From: Silurus meridionalis
Lineage: Eukaryota > Chordata > Actinopteri > Siluriformes > Siluridae
Reading direction: 5' to 3'
DNA length: 64,000 nt
Assembly (NCBI RefSeq): GCF_014805685.1
Contig: NC_060887.1
Span: 33,397,963-33,461,962 of the forward strand
Shown here piece by piece: positions 43,065 to 55,039 of this stretch; the stretch's first letter is position 1, and the number at the start of each line of letters is the position of its first letter. A program made the translations under genes and the position numbers. Under the pieces are notes generated by a model. That model made no database searches, had not been told where the DNA came from, and saw only the letters and a list, made by a program, of their open reading frames with translations.

Positions 43065-44040
43065 AGAGTCAAGTCAAGTCGAGTCAAGTTTATTTCTATA
43101 GCGCTTTTCACAACAGACATTGTCTCAAAGCAGCTTTACAGAAATCAACAGTTAAGGTGAATGGTGTGTATTTATCCCTGATGAGCAGCCGTGGTGACTG
43201 TGGCAAGGAAAACTCCTTAGATGTTATGAGGAAGAAACCTTGAGAGGAACTAGACTCAAAAGGGGAACCCATCCTCATTTGGGTGACATCAAGTGTGATT
43301 ATAGTCTTTAAACAATACAGAACACTGGAGAGAGAGAACTTGAGCACCGGAATGTAAGATTATAAGTAATGTTATTTCTACAGTCTTTTACAGTCATTTG
43401 TGGTTATAAAACCAGGAGCTACTGAGCAACTCATAAAATAGCTCAACATTTGCGAAAATGCTCCAGATCCAAAACCAGTTTCTCCATGCCAGAGCCTTTA
43501 AACACTCCAGGAGGTCCAATTTCAACACATGAAGTGGGATCCAATTGGCACTGGTACGTCTCTAGATGGTTTGGGATGTTTGCGGGGTCGGCATCTACTT
43601 CTTTAAAGGTCCACAATCTTCTTGAGGTGGGATGTGACTGGGGTTGGAGCAACCTTAGGATGCCTTGGGATGGGTAGAGAAAGAGAAGCAGTGGAGAGAA
43701 ATTAGTGTAGCTTCTGTTCATTATTTTAACAGCACAAGTTGATAATGTGCATGTGATCAGATGTTCTGGAGCACGAGGTTATGATGTGACGTGTGTTATG
43801 TGTAGAACTCGCTAAAAATATACGTCTTTAATCTGCACTTAAACTGGGAGAGTGTGTCTGGAAGAGCTAAATGTGAGAATACTAAATGTGAGTCTACCAC
43901 CTTTAGTGGACTTTGCTATTCTAGGAACTACTAGACAGGGAGCTTGACGGATTGGAGCGTGTTAGAAGGCTTGATAGATAATTTGGAGTGAAACCATTGA
44001 GTGTTTTGTAAGTAACCTGAGAGCAGGTGCGTTGCAACTC
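43065..44040 (+). repeat. Common fish repeat with 'tatagcgcttttcacaacag' end, copy 1
   Basis: 'tctatagcgcttttcacaac' through 'cattgtctcaaagcagcttt' and 'ccttgagaggaactagactc' to about 43345 is shared with 54805-55030. The downstream part to about 44040 ('tctttaatctgcacttaaac' and 'gtgttttgtaagtaacctga') looks like the rest of the same composite element. Frames inside are not genes. Confidence 0.65.
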
Positions 44041-44154
44041 TTCCCACTTAGACTGAAGTCACCATAAATATGTTTAAACACAAGGCAATATTTGTACCAG
44101 TAGGTCAATTGTTAGGGAGAATCTAAAAAACAACACACTCATAACTTTCTCCTA

Positions 44155-44300
44155 ATCCCAGAAGTGGAAAGTAACGAATTACATTTACTCTTTTTATATA
44201 CTTTTTAAAAAAGTTGTAAAATTTTTTAACTTTACTTAAGTATGTTTTGTTTGAAGTATTGTACTTAACTACATCTTAAATCATATTGATTACTGAGTAA
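44155..44300 (+). repeat. Family X-like fragment
   Basis: 'gaagtggaaagtaacgaatt' and 'tttacttaagtatgttttg' match the end of the widespread fish repeat that also bounds family X copies. Similarity is lost after about 44300. Confidence 0.55.
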
Positions 44301-44599
44301 AAAAAATAAAAATAAATACAGATAATCCAAGGGGAAAGAAATTGTGGCCCCTTAATCTACTGCACTGCTTGATTGATGAGAAGAAATGCGCTAAACTCAC
44401 AAGAAAGGAAGAAGTAGAAGGACAAGACAGATGCCGGTGACGCAAACACAGCTGAAAGCGAAATACCGTAGAATCGAAAGTTGTTAAATGCGTGCAATTC
44501 TGAATTCTGCATTTGCGATTTCTCTCATTATCATGAATGTCATTATAACAGGAAATTTGTGGTTTTGCTGCGAAACTGCATAACACATTAAACTCATCA

Positions 44600-46330
44600 T
44601 GGACTGTAGTGTTTTTCTTTTGTTATTGCACTTTAATTTGTAAAGGAGTTCCTTAAATTAAAAACTAGTTTAAGATTTATATATCCTTGTGGATTGCTGT
44701 CTGAGTTCTATAACTGTCAATTGCTTTCCTCTGGGTTCTCTGGTTTTCTTCCACTTCTTCCAAGCATTCTGCGCCACCCAAACTACTTTATACGCTTAAA
44801 AAAAAAAAAAAAACTATTTAGCAAGATTTCTTTTGTTTGCCTCTTTTAGAATTCCCCTTTGTATCTGTGTATTTCCCTTTCAGAAATGTTCTAGAAAGCA
44901 TCGACTATTAACCATGCAAAGGTCACATTCTTCTAAAAACATTTTTTACAAAAGGACATCACATTGCGTGTTTTAGACACAATTTTACATTGCGTATTAT
45001 GACCAGAATGAATATGATGCTTTGATAAGAAGCACAAAGGCCTTGAATTCTTTCATGTCATGCAGCAGCAAGAGTTTAACCACACCAAAAGCCTTTTGTG
45101 TGGAGAAACAAAAATTTAAATGAGCTTGTGTACACAAGAGAAAAAGAAGCCACACATTGGGTTATTGTGTCCCTTAACCCTAACCCGCATAGCCGATGGA
45201 CATACAGGTGCGTATTCATCCTCAATAGAGAAAAACGTCAAAGCTACAATACAAGGAACACTTGCAGTGTTACATAACTGAATATCCTTATCCATGCATA
45301 ATATTTTTTTCATGTACGATATCAATAGCTGTAAAGAATACAAATGGATGTCCAAAAGATTATCTCCAATACACTGTTGTGGCAGCATTTAAATGGTTAT
45401 TCATTGGTAAATATGCCCTTGTGTTGTTCTCTAACTTCAAGGCTAACTTCTTGATAACAGTGTAGATTTAAAGAAAAAAAAGGTTGTTGGCTCCATGACT
45501 TCCTCCACAGCACACAGCCAAAGCAGTAAATAGCTACAGGCATTTCTCAGGACTTAGCATCTTCCGCTACTTTATGATCTGGGACTTCGAAATAACAATC
45601 TCATGTGTGATTTCAACTCAATTGCTCATTGGGGAAGTGAAGTGCACGTGAGTGTGTGTGTTGTAGGATTGTTTGGGCAGTAGACCAAGCACAGAAACTT
45701 CTGAATGTTGCTCAGGAGCCATACTTATAAATGTTTTCAATGCAAAAGATTTATGCATCTTTTTTTTCACTACTTTTAGTGATCAAAGCTTCAGATCTGC
45801 TGATGCTTTACAAGTCATGAGCGCAGACAAGCACAGACATGTCCATAGCCTGTATGTGATCTATGGATGCAGATGAAGCTTAACTATAAAACAGAAAAGC
45901 ATTTTGAGTAATGATTCCTCCCGATTTCACGATGATGTAATGGTGTAAGATTAGGTGTGATCTACACATGGCAAGTCATCAGTACATTCTGAACCTGCTA
46001 GAATTGTCAAGAACCAGTGTGTTGTATACAGAAAGAGAGATGAAAAACCTGGCTGCTTTCCAAAGCTAACATTGACATTCTTCTCTATAAGCTTCCATTA
46101 ACATGTGGAGACGGAAACTATGGATTACCTGGCTTTTCTCTCCTACTGATTGCTGTGGTTTTCATCTGATGCTCTATGGTATTCTGAACACTGATACTAC
46201 CATGATTTTACTGTTGTGCTTCTAAAAACTATGCTTGGTAAATTTAACCAGCTTACACACTTATTATAGTGGTTTATGGTATTTTTTATTTTTCATTGCA
46301 TTTTATTTATATTGATAGTAAAGCATAGAG
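44600..46330. other. Gene-free stretch
   Basis: No gene or clear repeat is recognised. A poly-A run lies at about 44799-44813. Several short frames have no recognisable features. Confidence 0.4.
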
Positions 46331-46334
46331 ATAC

Positions 46335-46725
46335 AGTTGGTAAAATATTACTCCAGTAAAAGTAAATTGCTCCCTATAAACTTTCACTAGAGTAAAAGTG
46401 CAAAAGTATTTGCCTTCAAATGTACCTAACTATCCAATGATTTATTATGGCTATATTGTTCATAATAATCATTTTTTTGTCAATAGACTCTTTGCTTAAT
46501 CAACTTTCTTTTTTAACAACTTAAAAAAATCAAGCAAATAAGGCCATGGAAGTTTCTTTTTCATTTATTCCTTTCAAATGTTCCGCTTGAATTTAAAATG
46601 TAGTGAAGTTAAAATTAAAGTCTCCCTAATTGGAAATACTTTAGTAAAGTACAAATATGCAAAAGAGCTATTCAAGTACACTAGCAAATTACAAATACTT
46701 TCCTCCACTATTGCTAAAAAGCTAG
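46335..46725 (+). repeat. Family X-like fragment
   Basis: 'ggtaaaatattactccagta', 'cactagagtaaaagtgcaaa' and a closing 'aaatactttcctccactatt' give arms of the same AAGTA-rich repeat class. The 88-codon open frames on both strands at 46574-46844 fall across its right arm. Confidence 0.5.
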
Positions 46726-46899
46726 ATATTAATAAATGGTACAAAACAAAAGTGCTAATCCTGTGGTTGGAAGATCTTGATTTCAAATCTAATAATTCCA
46801 CAGCCATTTTTGTAGCTGAGAAACAATATCCATCTTTCATTTAAATCTGTTTGCTCAAGTATTAATTAAATACATACTTTCATCCTGGTTTGTTATGAT

Positions 46900-48070
46900 G
46901 CATGCAAAGACGTCCAAAAAGATGCAGTTGTATAACTTCTCCTGTCTTATAAAATAGTTTTTAGCTTCACTGGTAGGTGTTCAGTGTCATCTTCTGCAAT
47001 AGAAGTACGGTAATGGCTTCATACATCAGTCTTTCACACATTGTTTTGTGTTCATGAAATGCATAGCACCTAGCTGAACAGCCATTTTTATAAAGGTTAA
47101 GAAAATGCAATTTTCCAAAAGCTGTAACTGTCTCTTTACATTCTTCATGTGTCCATTGGGAAGTTTTGTGGCCGTATCATGAGCACACAAGGCTGTGTAA
47201 CAAACTACACCTTCATGATAGAATGACAGCACAAGCTAGTAGACCCAGTTATTAGACAAAGCCTGCCAGCACAGATACACACATAGACCCCTAAGGGCGA
47301 GTCCTGTATTACTTTATCACAGGTCAGGAGAATGGACTCATAAAATAGTAGGTCAGAGAGTCCAAAAATGATGACTAAACATCATCTGTGATTTCAAGGG
47401 CAGTTAGATTGACTCACAGATTGCAAACTAACACCTGGTGCACAGAAGAGATCCTGAGGTAATTGAGGTAAAGACTGAGGTCAGCTTTCAAGGAGCAAAT
47501 ATCTCTAAATATTAATATGTATGTCTGAAAGTGGAAGACCTCAGGGAAAGTAGGGCAGTTCCTGAATTATTTTCAATGGAATTAAAATTTCCTGGGATCT
47601 TAAAGAACTAAATGTTAAGGGAATAGAAAAAGAAATGTAGGTGTATCACATTTCATGGAGTGAAATATTGTGTTGAGAAAAGATTGTCTGAATGTAATTT
47701 TGGAAGAATATTTTGTCTACATAAAGGGAAAAGCATTCACCATAAACATATTCTTTACTCACTTCAATTTTGATAAATAGAGTAAAATTTGCTGGGTGAA
47801 GCAGCTGAACCAGAGCTGTTTGGAAGCAAGGAAGAGTAGGATTTTATCAGTCTTAACCACAAGTTATTATAATATTACATGTGCATAGATGCAAGAAAGC
47901 AAAACACAGAAATACCTGACATTCTCATAACTTCATTTACGAATGAATGCAAACAATGAGGGACATATTATATAATAATCTTTTAAACCTGAAAAAGGTG
48001 TGAGTGATTTTTGGGTTTATATATAATAACTTATTAGATTGTTGTTTTGTTTGTTTTATTGTTCTCCCGA
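46900..48070. other. Gene-free stretch
   Basis: AT-rich sequence with no gene, RNA or recognised repeat. Confidence 0.4.
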
Positions 48071-48611
48071 GGTGAGAAGTAATGAAGTACAAATTGTTAC
48101 TTTAATGAAGTAGATTTTTCTGGTATCAGTACTTTACTTCACTATTTAAGATAAGATAAACCTTTATTCGTCCCACAGTGGGGAAATTTCTAGTGTATTT
48201 ATTCACTATTTAACATTTTACTTTTACTCCTTCAATTTTTACACAAATATCTGTACTTTCTACTTCTACATTTTCAAAACAGGCTTGTTACTTTAGTTTT
48301 AATCTATTTGGTGAAATTATTTTTTTCTTTTCACTGCGGGCTGTATTTAGCCCATCAACCTATTTTCTGTCATTGTGTAGCTATCACACTGATGTAGATG
48401 TAGACTAGTTTACAAAGCTAACAGTGAGCAAAACAGAAGGCAACAAGAAGTTTGAGTTTAACGTGGAGAAGACAGAGGGAGTCAGTAATGTAAACATGAC
48501 TGAGAACAGAGACGTTCCTGATCACCTGATCATCATCATCTTTTCTTGCTTGTGTTCTATATGGTGGATGTTCAACTTGGATACATTCATTAGGTAACAC
48601 AATTTGAACTG

Positions 48612-48616
<5 letters not shown>

Positions 48617-48672
<56 letters not shown>
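48617..48672 (+). repeat. (AC)n microsatellite
   Basis: About 27 AC units adjoin the L2-like 3' UTR fragment. Confidence 0.97.
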
Positions 48673-48674
<2 letters not shown>

Positions 48675-48675
48675 A

Positions 48676-48965
48676 TCAGTGTGACTGATCTGTACAACCC
48701 GAACTCAACACACACTCGTATTCACTTCACATATCCGTGTCTTCAGTACCACTCACATTACATCACTTTATTACCAGAAACTGTTTACATGCCGTTTTTG
48801 CACATTTTTTTTCTGGATTGCTGCTATTGCTCTTTTGTACAACATTTTGTTTTAATTTTTTGTTGCTGTTCACTTTACGTCTCTTACACACCACAGTGTG
48901 CAATATACAACAGGTTTACTGGTGGCACTATTTTGTATTTTGTGTATTTATTGTAATTAAGTTTC
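48676..48965 (+). mobile_element. L2/CR1-group LINE 3' UTR fragment
   Basis: 'gtgtgactgatctgtacaac' and 'caacaggtttactggtggca' match positions 8993-9210 of the other L2 copy. Only the 3' UTR is present, as expected for strong 5' truncation. Confidence 0.75.
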
Positions 48966-49259
48966 ATTTAATGTTGAGTTATCTCACAACAATCATGCCA
49001 TTAATCATGATTAAATATTTAAATCGATTGATAGCCCTAATATTAATATGAAGTGAGGTCCAGTTACTAGCATCATGCTAAAACAGGTAGTAGTAATGGC
49101 TACTTTTTACTTAAGTACATTTCAGAGCCCAAACTTCTTTACTTTAACTTGAGTTAGTCAGTACTTCAACTTTTACCAGCGTATTTTAAACCATAAGTAT
49201 CTGAACACCACTTAAGTGAAGAATGTGTGTACTTTTGCCACCTCTGTTGTTTTCTACTG

Positions 49260-50950
49260 GCTCACAAGACTGAGGTTTATTAATTCACAGATAGACATTT
49301 AACTATATAAAATCAGTTAGAAGAAAAAAACAAGTGTCGCTTGAAGCAAATGCTTATTTTTATTAGCTTGGGTTCTTTCCCCATTTCTTTACAAAATTTC
49401 ATTTCAAAATGTAGAAAAACTGATCTCCTGTTGCACCTTATGTCAAAATTTACATAAGTAACATATGAAATAAAACTGTAGATGTTAGCACCAAAGTTAC
49501 TGCAATTACCTGTGAGCACCAGCTTTGCCCATGTCTGGTTAGCATTAGCTGGATATATGGAGGGGGACAACACTGTTATGCTAGCAAGATCAAAAATGTT
49601 CATCAATTAGCACAGCATGTCAAGTTGATATAGCTAGCTAACATTTAATTGGGAATAGTTTGGGGTAACTGCAAGCTGGGTGTTGGTGTTTTGCACAGAT
49701 TGTTCTGCATGATCACAAGCACACATCTCATAGGAAACAGTGCTTCATAACACAAATAATGATGTCATTTTAACAGTAAGGGAAATACTCAGGCCAAGCA
49801 TGTTTTACCTTTTTCTTCATAGAACATTCTTTTTTCTTTTTTTTTTTTTTTTTTTTTTTGTATTTTTGACAGATTTTCCTTAGGAGTTAATTCACACATA
49901 TAAGGCACCCAATCACATAACAGCTACTTTACATGGAGGGCAAAAGCTATCATGCACTTCCTTTGAGCCAGCTGCTCGCATAATATTAAATACATTAAAC
50001 AGCAGCATTAAATACAGAGATAACAGATGCCCATGACTGGCTAGTGTTAGTGTAATTGATAGGGGAAAGAGACTACAGTCACTATTGTTCTCTTAGGGTT
50101 TTAAATTGTAAAACATCAAAATTCAGCAGTCCAGAGCCATCAGTCGAAACCAAACAGCAGTCAGACTGGCAAATATATCCACATAACCCCACAACTTTCA
50201 GAGACAACATTGTAATCCTGAGAAGGTTAAAACACCTGGAGTCGACAGGTATGACGAATGCCACCACGCAGCGCAGGGTTTACTGTTTTGACATTTGCGT
50301 CAGAGCCCATCAAGCACAAGACTGATCAAAATCAATGTGAGTCTTTGAACTGTCAGATGAGTGTAAGCGATGGGCTTTTTCTAGCGAGAGACATGAGAGA
50401 CAGTTCGGGTTTAGACCCAAGGGAACAGGGAAATAAGTGATAAAACGAGAGTGGCACTATACGATCTGATATGTGCATCACTGTGCCTTGGCCTGGCTGT
50501 TATGTAAAGCCATTCTCTCTAGAATAATTAAGTATTTAAAAAAAGTAGCATATGGAGGAAGTTTTGAAACTTCCTCCATGGGCATGATGAAGTTGAGAAT
50601 GCAGAGGTTTTCAAAAAAAAAACAGGAGCATGAAGAATTGACAATGTACATTATGATGCAAAGTTAGAGCTGGGCTGTTGGTTTAAACATCATACCCTAA
50701 TAACTTTATTTGATTTCATGAAAAATTTTACAGATTTTTTTACAGTGCAGGGAATATAATCTCAATTCAAATTATTAAATCAAATTTCAATGAAGTCCTA
50801 ATAAATTGTACAAACATATCCCCCTCTCCTAACCCCTAACATGAACCATTTTTTGTTTCTTATACACATTGATTTTTGAAGCTCTGCTATGGATTTGCAA
50901 GGGCTTGTAAAACCTTGTTGGATCTGGTTCTTGATAGAAACCAATAAAAC
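49260..50950. other. Gene-free stretch
   Basis: It contains a poly-T run (about 49839-49859) and a perfect 13-bp hairpin at 50552-50579. Part of 50060-50450 is less AT-rich and repeat-free. No gene is recognised. Confidence 0.4.
50552..50579. repeat. Perfect 13-bp inverted repeat
   Basis: The arms atggaggaagttt and aaacttcctccat are separated by two bases (TG). The structure is strand-symmetric. Confidence 0.9.
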
Positions 50951-50954
50951 TTTC

Positions 50955-51107
50955 TTTCGGCTTCTCCCGTTAGGGGTCACCACAGTGGGTCATCTGCATT
51001 CATGATCCGCATGTTCGAATTGGCACGTTTTTACGCTGGATGCCCTTCCTAACGCAACCCTTCCCATTTATCCGGGCTTGGGACCGGCACTAAGAGTGGC
51101 TGGGGTA
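50955..51107 (-). mobile_element. tRNA-Glu SINE, copy S3, headless
   Basis: On the minus strand it contains 'gccggtcccaagcccggata', 'gggcatccagcgtaaaaacg' and the tail 'acccctaacgggagaagccg'. The tRNA head is missing (5' truncation). About 20 bases, 'gatccgcatgttcgaattgg', preserve the body-tail junction. Confidence 0.85.
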
Positions 51108-51109
51108 AA

Positions 51110-51840
51110 TAATCTATGACTGAAGTGTAAGAATTAAGAGAACAGTGGTGTAAAATAGCTCTCAAGCTCTTTACACTTTAAATAGTGTGCATTTAATCCA
51201 CATTTGGCTGAGTTGTAATTAGTGTGCACTTAGTGTTCATTATTTACAATTATAACAGCAAATTCGACAGTAGTTTAGGCTGCAATCATACGATATTGTG
51301 CTAATTTTAATATGTCATTGTTTCTAAGAGCTAATGCACTAGGATTTATTCACTGGGGCTTTACAAAATTCTAAGCTTACAGACACATTTGAAAAAGTGT
51401 TATTATTATAAGTATAGCTATTGATATGATGAAGCTTTCTGAAAGTAAATTCTTGTTTAAACATTTTTGGAAGGAATCTCCAGTGTTGTCATTTTATAAC
51501 GGTCAAATCTTTTCACTGTGGCAAAGTCTGAAGGACAGGGGACATTGTGCTTTTGTGGCTGCATTTTTTGTGTTCACTTCAAATAAAAATGTGGGCGTAA
51601 GTGTTTGAGAGCTGCTTTAAAATAGTGAAAACAGGTAGTAACTAGTTTGTTCGTGTCAGGATTATAGTTGATAGACTATGTTTTCCAGCAGTCACTGCAC
51701 TTTCATGACTTCATCACATGACCTTCACAAACACACACGTGTTTACGCACAACTGTTTCTGGTTTCACTGTTAATGTGCACATGCATATATACACCCTGC
51801 ACTTCACTCTTTGTCTTATTTATTGTTGTCCTCATTTGTG
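51110..51840. other. Gene-free stretch
   Basis: AT-rich, no gene or repeat recognised. Confidence 0.4.
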
Positions 51841-52065
51841 TTGTAACCGGTCCTAAGCCCGGATAAATGGGGAGGGTTGCATTAGGTAGGGCATCCAGCG
51901 TAAAATATGTGCTAAATCAAATATGTGGATCACAAACCAGAATTTCATACCAGATCGGTCAAGATGGCCACAGGTATTGTTAGCCAATAGGGTACCAGTG
52001 GAAATTGGGCTACTGTTGGCCAAAGGCATCTACAGAGACAGCAGGGAAAAGAGAAATGTAGGAGA

Positions 52066-52651
52066 GTGGAGGTTAGGGTGGTTACTTTAAACGTTTGTAC
52101 TATGACTGGTAAAGGGAGAGAGATAGCTGATATGATGGAGCAGAGAAAGGTAGACATGCTGTGTGTTCAGGAGAGCAAGTGTAAAGGGAATAAGACCAGG
52201 AACATTGAAAGGGGGTTTAAACTGTTCTTTCATGGTATGGATGGTAAGAGAACTGGTGTGGGGTGATTCTGAAGCAAGAGTACAGTAAGAGTGTAGTGGA
52301 GGTGAAGAGATTTTTAATAGAGTGATGAACATGAAGCTGGAAGTTGAAGGCGTGATGATAAATGTCATCAGTGACTATGCTCCACAAGTGGGTTGTGAGA
52401 TGGAGGAGAAGGAAAAATTCTGGAGTGAGTTAGATGAAGTGGTAGTGGGGGTACCTAGGAATGAAAGATTGGTGATTGGGGCAGATTTCAATGGGCATGT
52501 AGGTGAAGGGAACAAAGGGGATGAGGAGGTGATAGGTAGGTATGGCTTTAAGGAGAGGCCATCAGATATCATCAGTGCTTATGCTCCACAAGTGGGTTGT
52601 GAGATGGAGGAGAAAGAAAAATACTTATTTAAAGAAGAAGGAGGAGCATAG
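52066..52651 (+). pseudogene. RTE endonuclease domain fragment with internal duplication
   Basis: Two frames encode parts of the APE-like endonuclease. TGA at 52264 and a shift separate the first from the second. A ~53-nt segment encoding YAPQVGCEMEEKEK occurs twice, at 52368-52423 and 52571-52626. The second copy interrupts the normal order between GFKER and FKKEEHRVT. Confidence 0.8.
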
Positions 52652-52882
52652 GGTGACGTATTAAAGTGTTCTATGTAGGAGAGGCAACCTGAAGGACATA
52701 TGTAGACTGTAAGTTGTTGGCAGGGGACAGTGTATCTAGACAGCATCGGATAGTTGTCTGTAGATGGTTTTGGAGGTAAAGAAGAAGAGGAGGAATGTGA
52801 AGAAAGAAAAATTATAAAAATGTAGTGAGAGGTTCAGGGAAGAGGTCAGACAGGGGTTCGGTGGTGAAGAGGTGCGGGATTA

Positions 52883-54426
52883 TTGGCAACTACTGCAGAA
52901 GTGATAAGGGAGAAAGTTAGAAAGGTACTTGGTGTGACATCTGGAAATAGAATGGAAGACAAAGAAACGAGGTGGTGGAATAAGGAAGTGCAAAAGAGCA
53001 TAAGGAGAAACAGGTTGGCAAAACAGAATTGGGATCGACAGAGTGATGTGAAAAGTAGGCAGGAATACAAGGAGATGTGGCAGCAGGTAAAGAGGGATTT
53101 GGCAAAGGCCAAGGAGAGAAATATGATGATCTGTATGAGAAGTTGAATAGTAAGGAAGGAGAAAAGGATTTGTACCAATTGGCCAGGCAGAGGGACCGAG
53201 CTGGGAAGGATGTGCTGCAAGTTAGAGCAATAACGAATGAAGATCGAAATGTGTTGACTAGTGAGGAGGTGTTGAGAAGGTGGAGGAAGTTGTTTGAGCA
53301 GCTGATGAATAAGAAAAATAAGAGAGAGAAAAGATTGGAGGATGTGGAGGCGATGAAGCAAGAAGTGGATAGGATTAGTAAGGAGGAAGTAAGAGCAGCG
53401 ATTAAGAGGATGAAGAGTGGAAAGTTGGTTGGACCAGAAGACATACCAGTAGAAGTGTGGAGATGTTTAGGAGAGATGGCAGTGGAGTTTTTAACAGAAT
53501 TGTTTAACAAGATTTTGGAAGGTGAGAGGATGCCTGAGGAATGGAGAAGGAGTGTACTGGTACCGATCTTTAAAAATAAGGGAGATTTGCAGACCTGCAG
53601 TAACTACAGGGGAACAAAGTTGATCAGTCACACCATGAAGTTATGGGAAAGAGTAGTGGAAGCCTGGCTAAGAGAAGAGGTGACCATCTGTGAGCAACAG
53701 TATGGTTTCATGCCGAAGAAGAGAACCACAGACACAATATTTGCTTTAAGAATGTTGATGGAGAAGTAAAGAGAAGGTCAGAAGGAGTTGCATTGGGTGT
53801 TTGTGGATTTAGAGAAAGCATCTGACAGAGTGCTGAGAGAGGAGTTGTGGTATCAGCTGTGGTAAGTCAGGTATGGCAGAGAAGTATGTGAGGGTGGTGC
53901 AGGACATGCATGAGGACAGTGTGACAGCAGTGAAATGTGCAGTAGGAACGACAGACTGGTTCAAGGTGGATGTTGGACTGCATTAAGGATCGGCTCTGAG
54001 CCCTTTCCTGTTTGCAGTGGTGATGGACAGGTTGATGGACGAGGTCAGACAGGAGTCTCCGTGGACTATGATGTTTGCGGATGACATTGTGATTTGTGGT
54101 GAGAGTAGTGAGCAGGTTGAGAAGAGCCTAGAGAGGTGGAGGTACGCACTGGAGAGAAGGGGAATGAAAGTCAGTAGGAGTAAGACAGAGTGCATGTATG
54201 TGTATGAGAGGGGGGGCATAGGAGTGGTGCGGTTGCAGGGAGAAGAGGTGGAGAAGGTGGAGGAGTTCACGTACCTGGAGTTAAAAGTACAAAGTAATGG
54301 AGAGTGTGTTAGAGAGATGAAGAAAAGAGTGCAGGCAGGGTGGAGTGGGTGGAGAAGAGTGATAGCAGGAGTGATTTGTGATAGTAGGGTATCTGCAAGA
54401 GTCAAAGGTAAAGTTTATAGGACAAC
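52883..54426 (+). pseudogene. RTE reverse transcriptase fragment
   Basis: The main frames are 52883-53146, 53077-53769 (fingers and palm start) and 54017-54426 (palm with FADD and thumb). Frameshifts lie near 53110, 53800 and 53860-54000. SALSPFLFAVVMDRL precedes the FADD box, as in RTE RTs. Confidence 0.85.
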
Positions 54427-54439
54427 AACATTGGCAACA

Positions 54440-54610
54440 TCCGAGGAAAAGGACAGTTGATTGTCCATGGTTATCCTGAGGTTACAAGTTAAATTGAATT
54501 CGATCAGAGAGTTGTGTATAGATATAGGAAGATTCTAACCTGAAGTTAAATCACCTTGGATGACCAGGATTGTAATTTCTTCACCATTACTGCACCAGTG
54601 TAATTACTTT
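54440..54610 (-). mobile_element. Short L2-like fragment joined to the RTE break
   Basis: 'attgtccatggttatcctga' and 'aaatcaccttggatgaccag' match 58749 and 58830 of the antisense L2-like element. So the truncated RTE end is directly joined to a piece of this second LINE. Confidence 0.6.
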
Positions 54611-54804
54611 CAAAATTGGAAACATGGTATCTGTTGTATAAAAATATTAAAAACATTGAGGATGTGACGTTATGGGAAAACAATAAAAATTTCAGCTGTT
54701 TGGTTGCAATATCAGGGTTTCACTTAAGGCCACCCCATATTTTATTATTTTCCTTTATCCACATGCCTCATTTTGTTTTTAGTAATAGACTTGGAGAAGA
54801 AAAT

Positions 54805-55035
54805 TAATTTAATTAAATTAGTTTTTATTTGTATAGCGCTTTTAACATTGAACATTGTCTCAAAGCAGCTTTACACAGATAATGTGGTGATTAAAATGTA
54901 TAAGATATTCTGTCCCTGATGAGTGAGCCAGTGGTGACGGTGGCAAGGAAAAACTCCTGCAGATGGCATAAGAAAGAAACCTTGAGAGGAACCAGACTCA
55001 AGAGGGAACCCATCCTCATCTGGGTTGCACCAATT
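54805..55035 (+). repeat. Common fish repeat with 'tatagcgctttt' end, copy 2
   Basis: 'tttgtatagcgcttttaaca', 'cattgtctcaaagcagcttt' and 'gaaaccttgagaggaaccag' parallel 43085-43345. The order and spacing are the same. Confidence 0.75.
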
Positions 55036-55039
55036 GTCC

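Larger units (their letters stand above)
48075..49245 (+). repeat. Dispersed repeat family X, copy 2, with nested insertions
   Basis: The outer arms 'gaagtaatgaagtacaaatt' (48077) and 'cttttaccagcgtattttaa' (49170) enclose 'aacatgactgagaacagaga' (48492), shared with 33566 and 56440. Three things are inserted: a short LINE/SINE tail-like segment 'taaacctttattcgtcccac' (48150-48192), an (AC)n array (48617-48672), and an L2-like 3' UTR fragment (48676-48965). Confidence 0.7.
51845..54428 (+). mobile_element. RTE-clade LINE, copy 1 (endonuclease plus RT, disabled)
   Basis: It begins with 'ccggtcctaagcccggataa' (51848), the body module also used by the SINE, then 5' UTR and ORF pieces. Endonuclease motifs: VVTLNVCTMTGKGREIADMM, DMLCVQESK (52066-52266), VISDYAPQVGCEMEEKE and GADFNGHVGEG (52322-52651). 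RT: KRMKSGKLVGPEDIPVEVW, SNYRGTKLISHTMKLWERVV, QQYGFMPKK, and FADDIVICGESSEQVEKSLE (catalytic DD). Stops (TAA at 53767), frameshifts and a large gap after 52650 disable it. It breaks off after KVYRT at about 54426, losing the C-terminus. Confidence 0.9.

Noticed and set aside
43443..43721. 92-codon minus-strand frame with protein-like composition
   Set aside because: It lies inside the composite fish repeat that starts at 43065 and has no independent support.
45170..45190. Interstitial telomere-like 'cccttaaccctaaccc'
   Set aside because: Only about two units, too short to mean a telomeric insertion or fusion.
52846..53510. Minus-strand frames of 171 and 197 codons
   Set aside because: They are shadows of the RTE reverse transcriptase; the plus strand carries the recognisable motifs.
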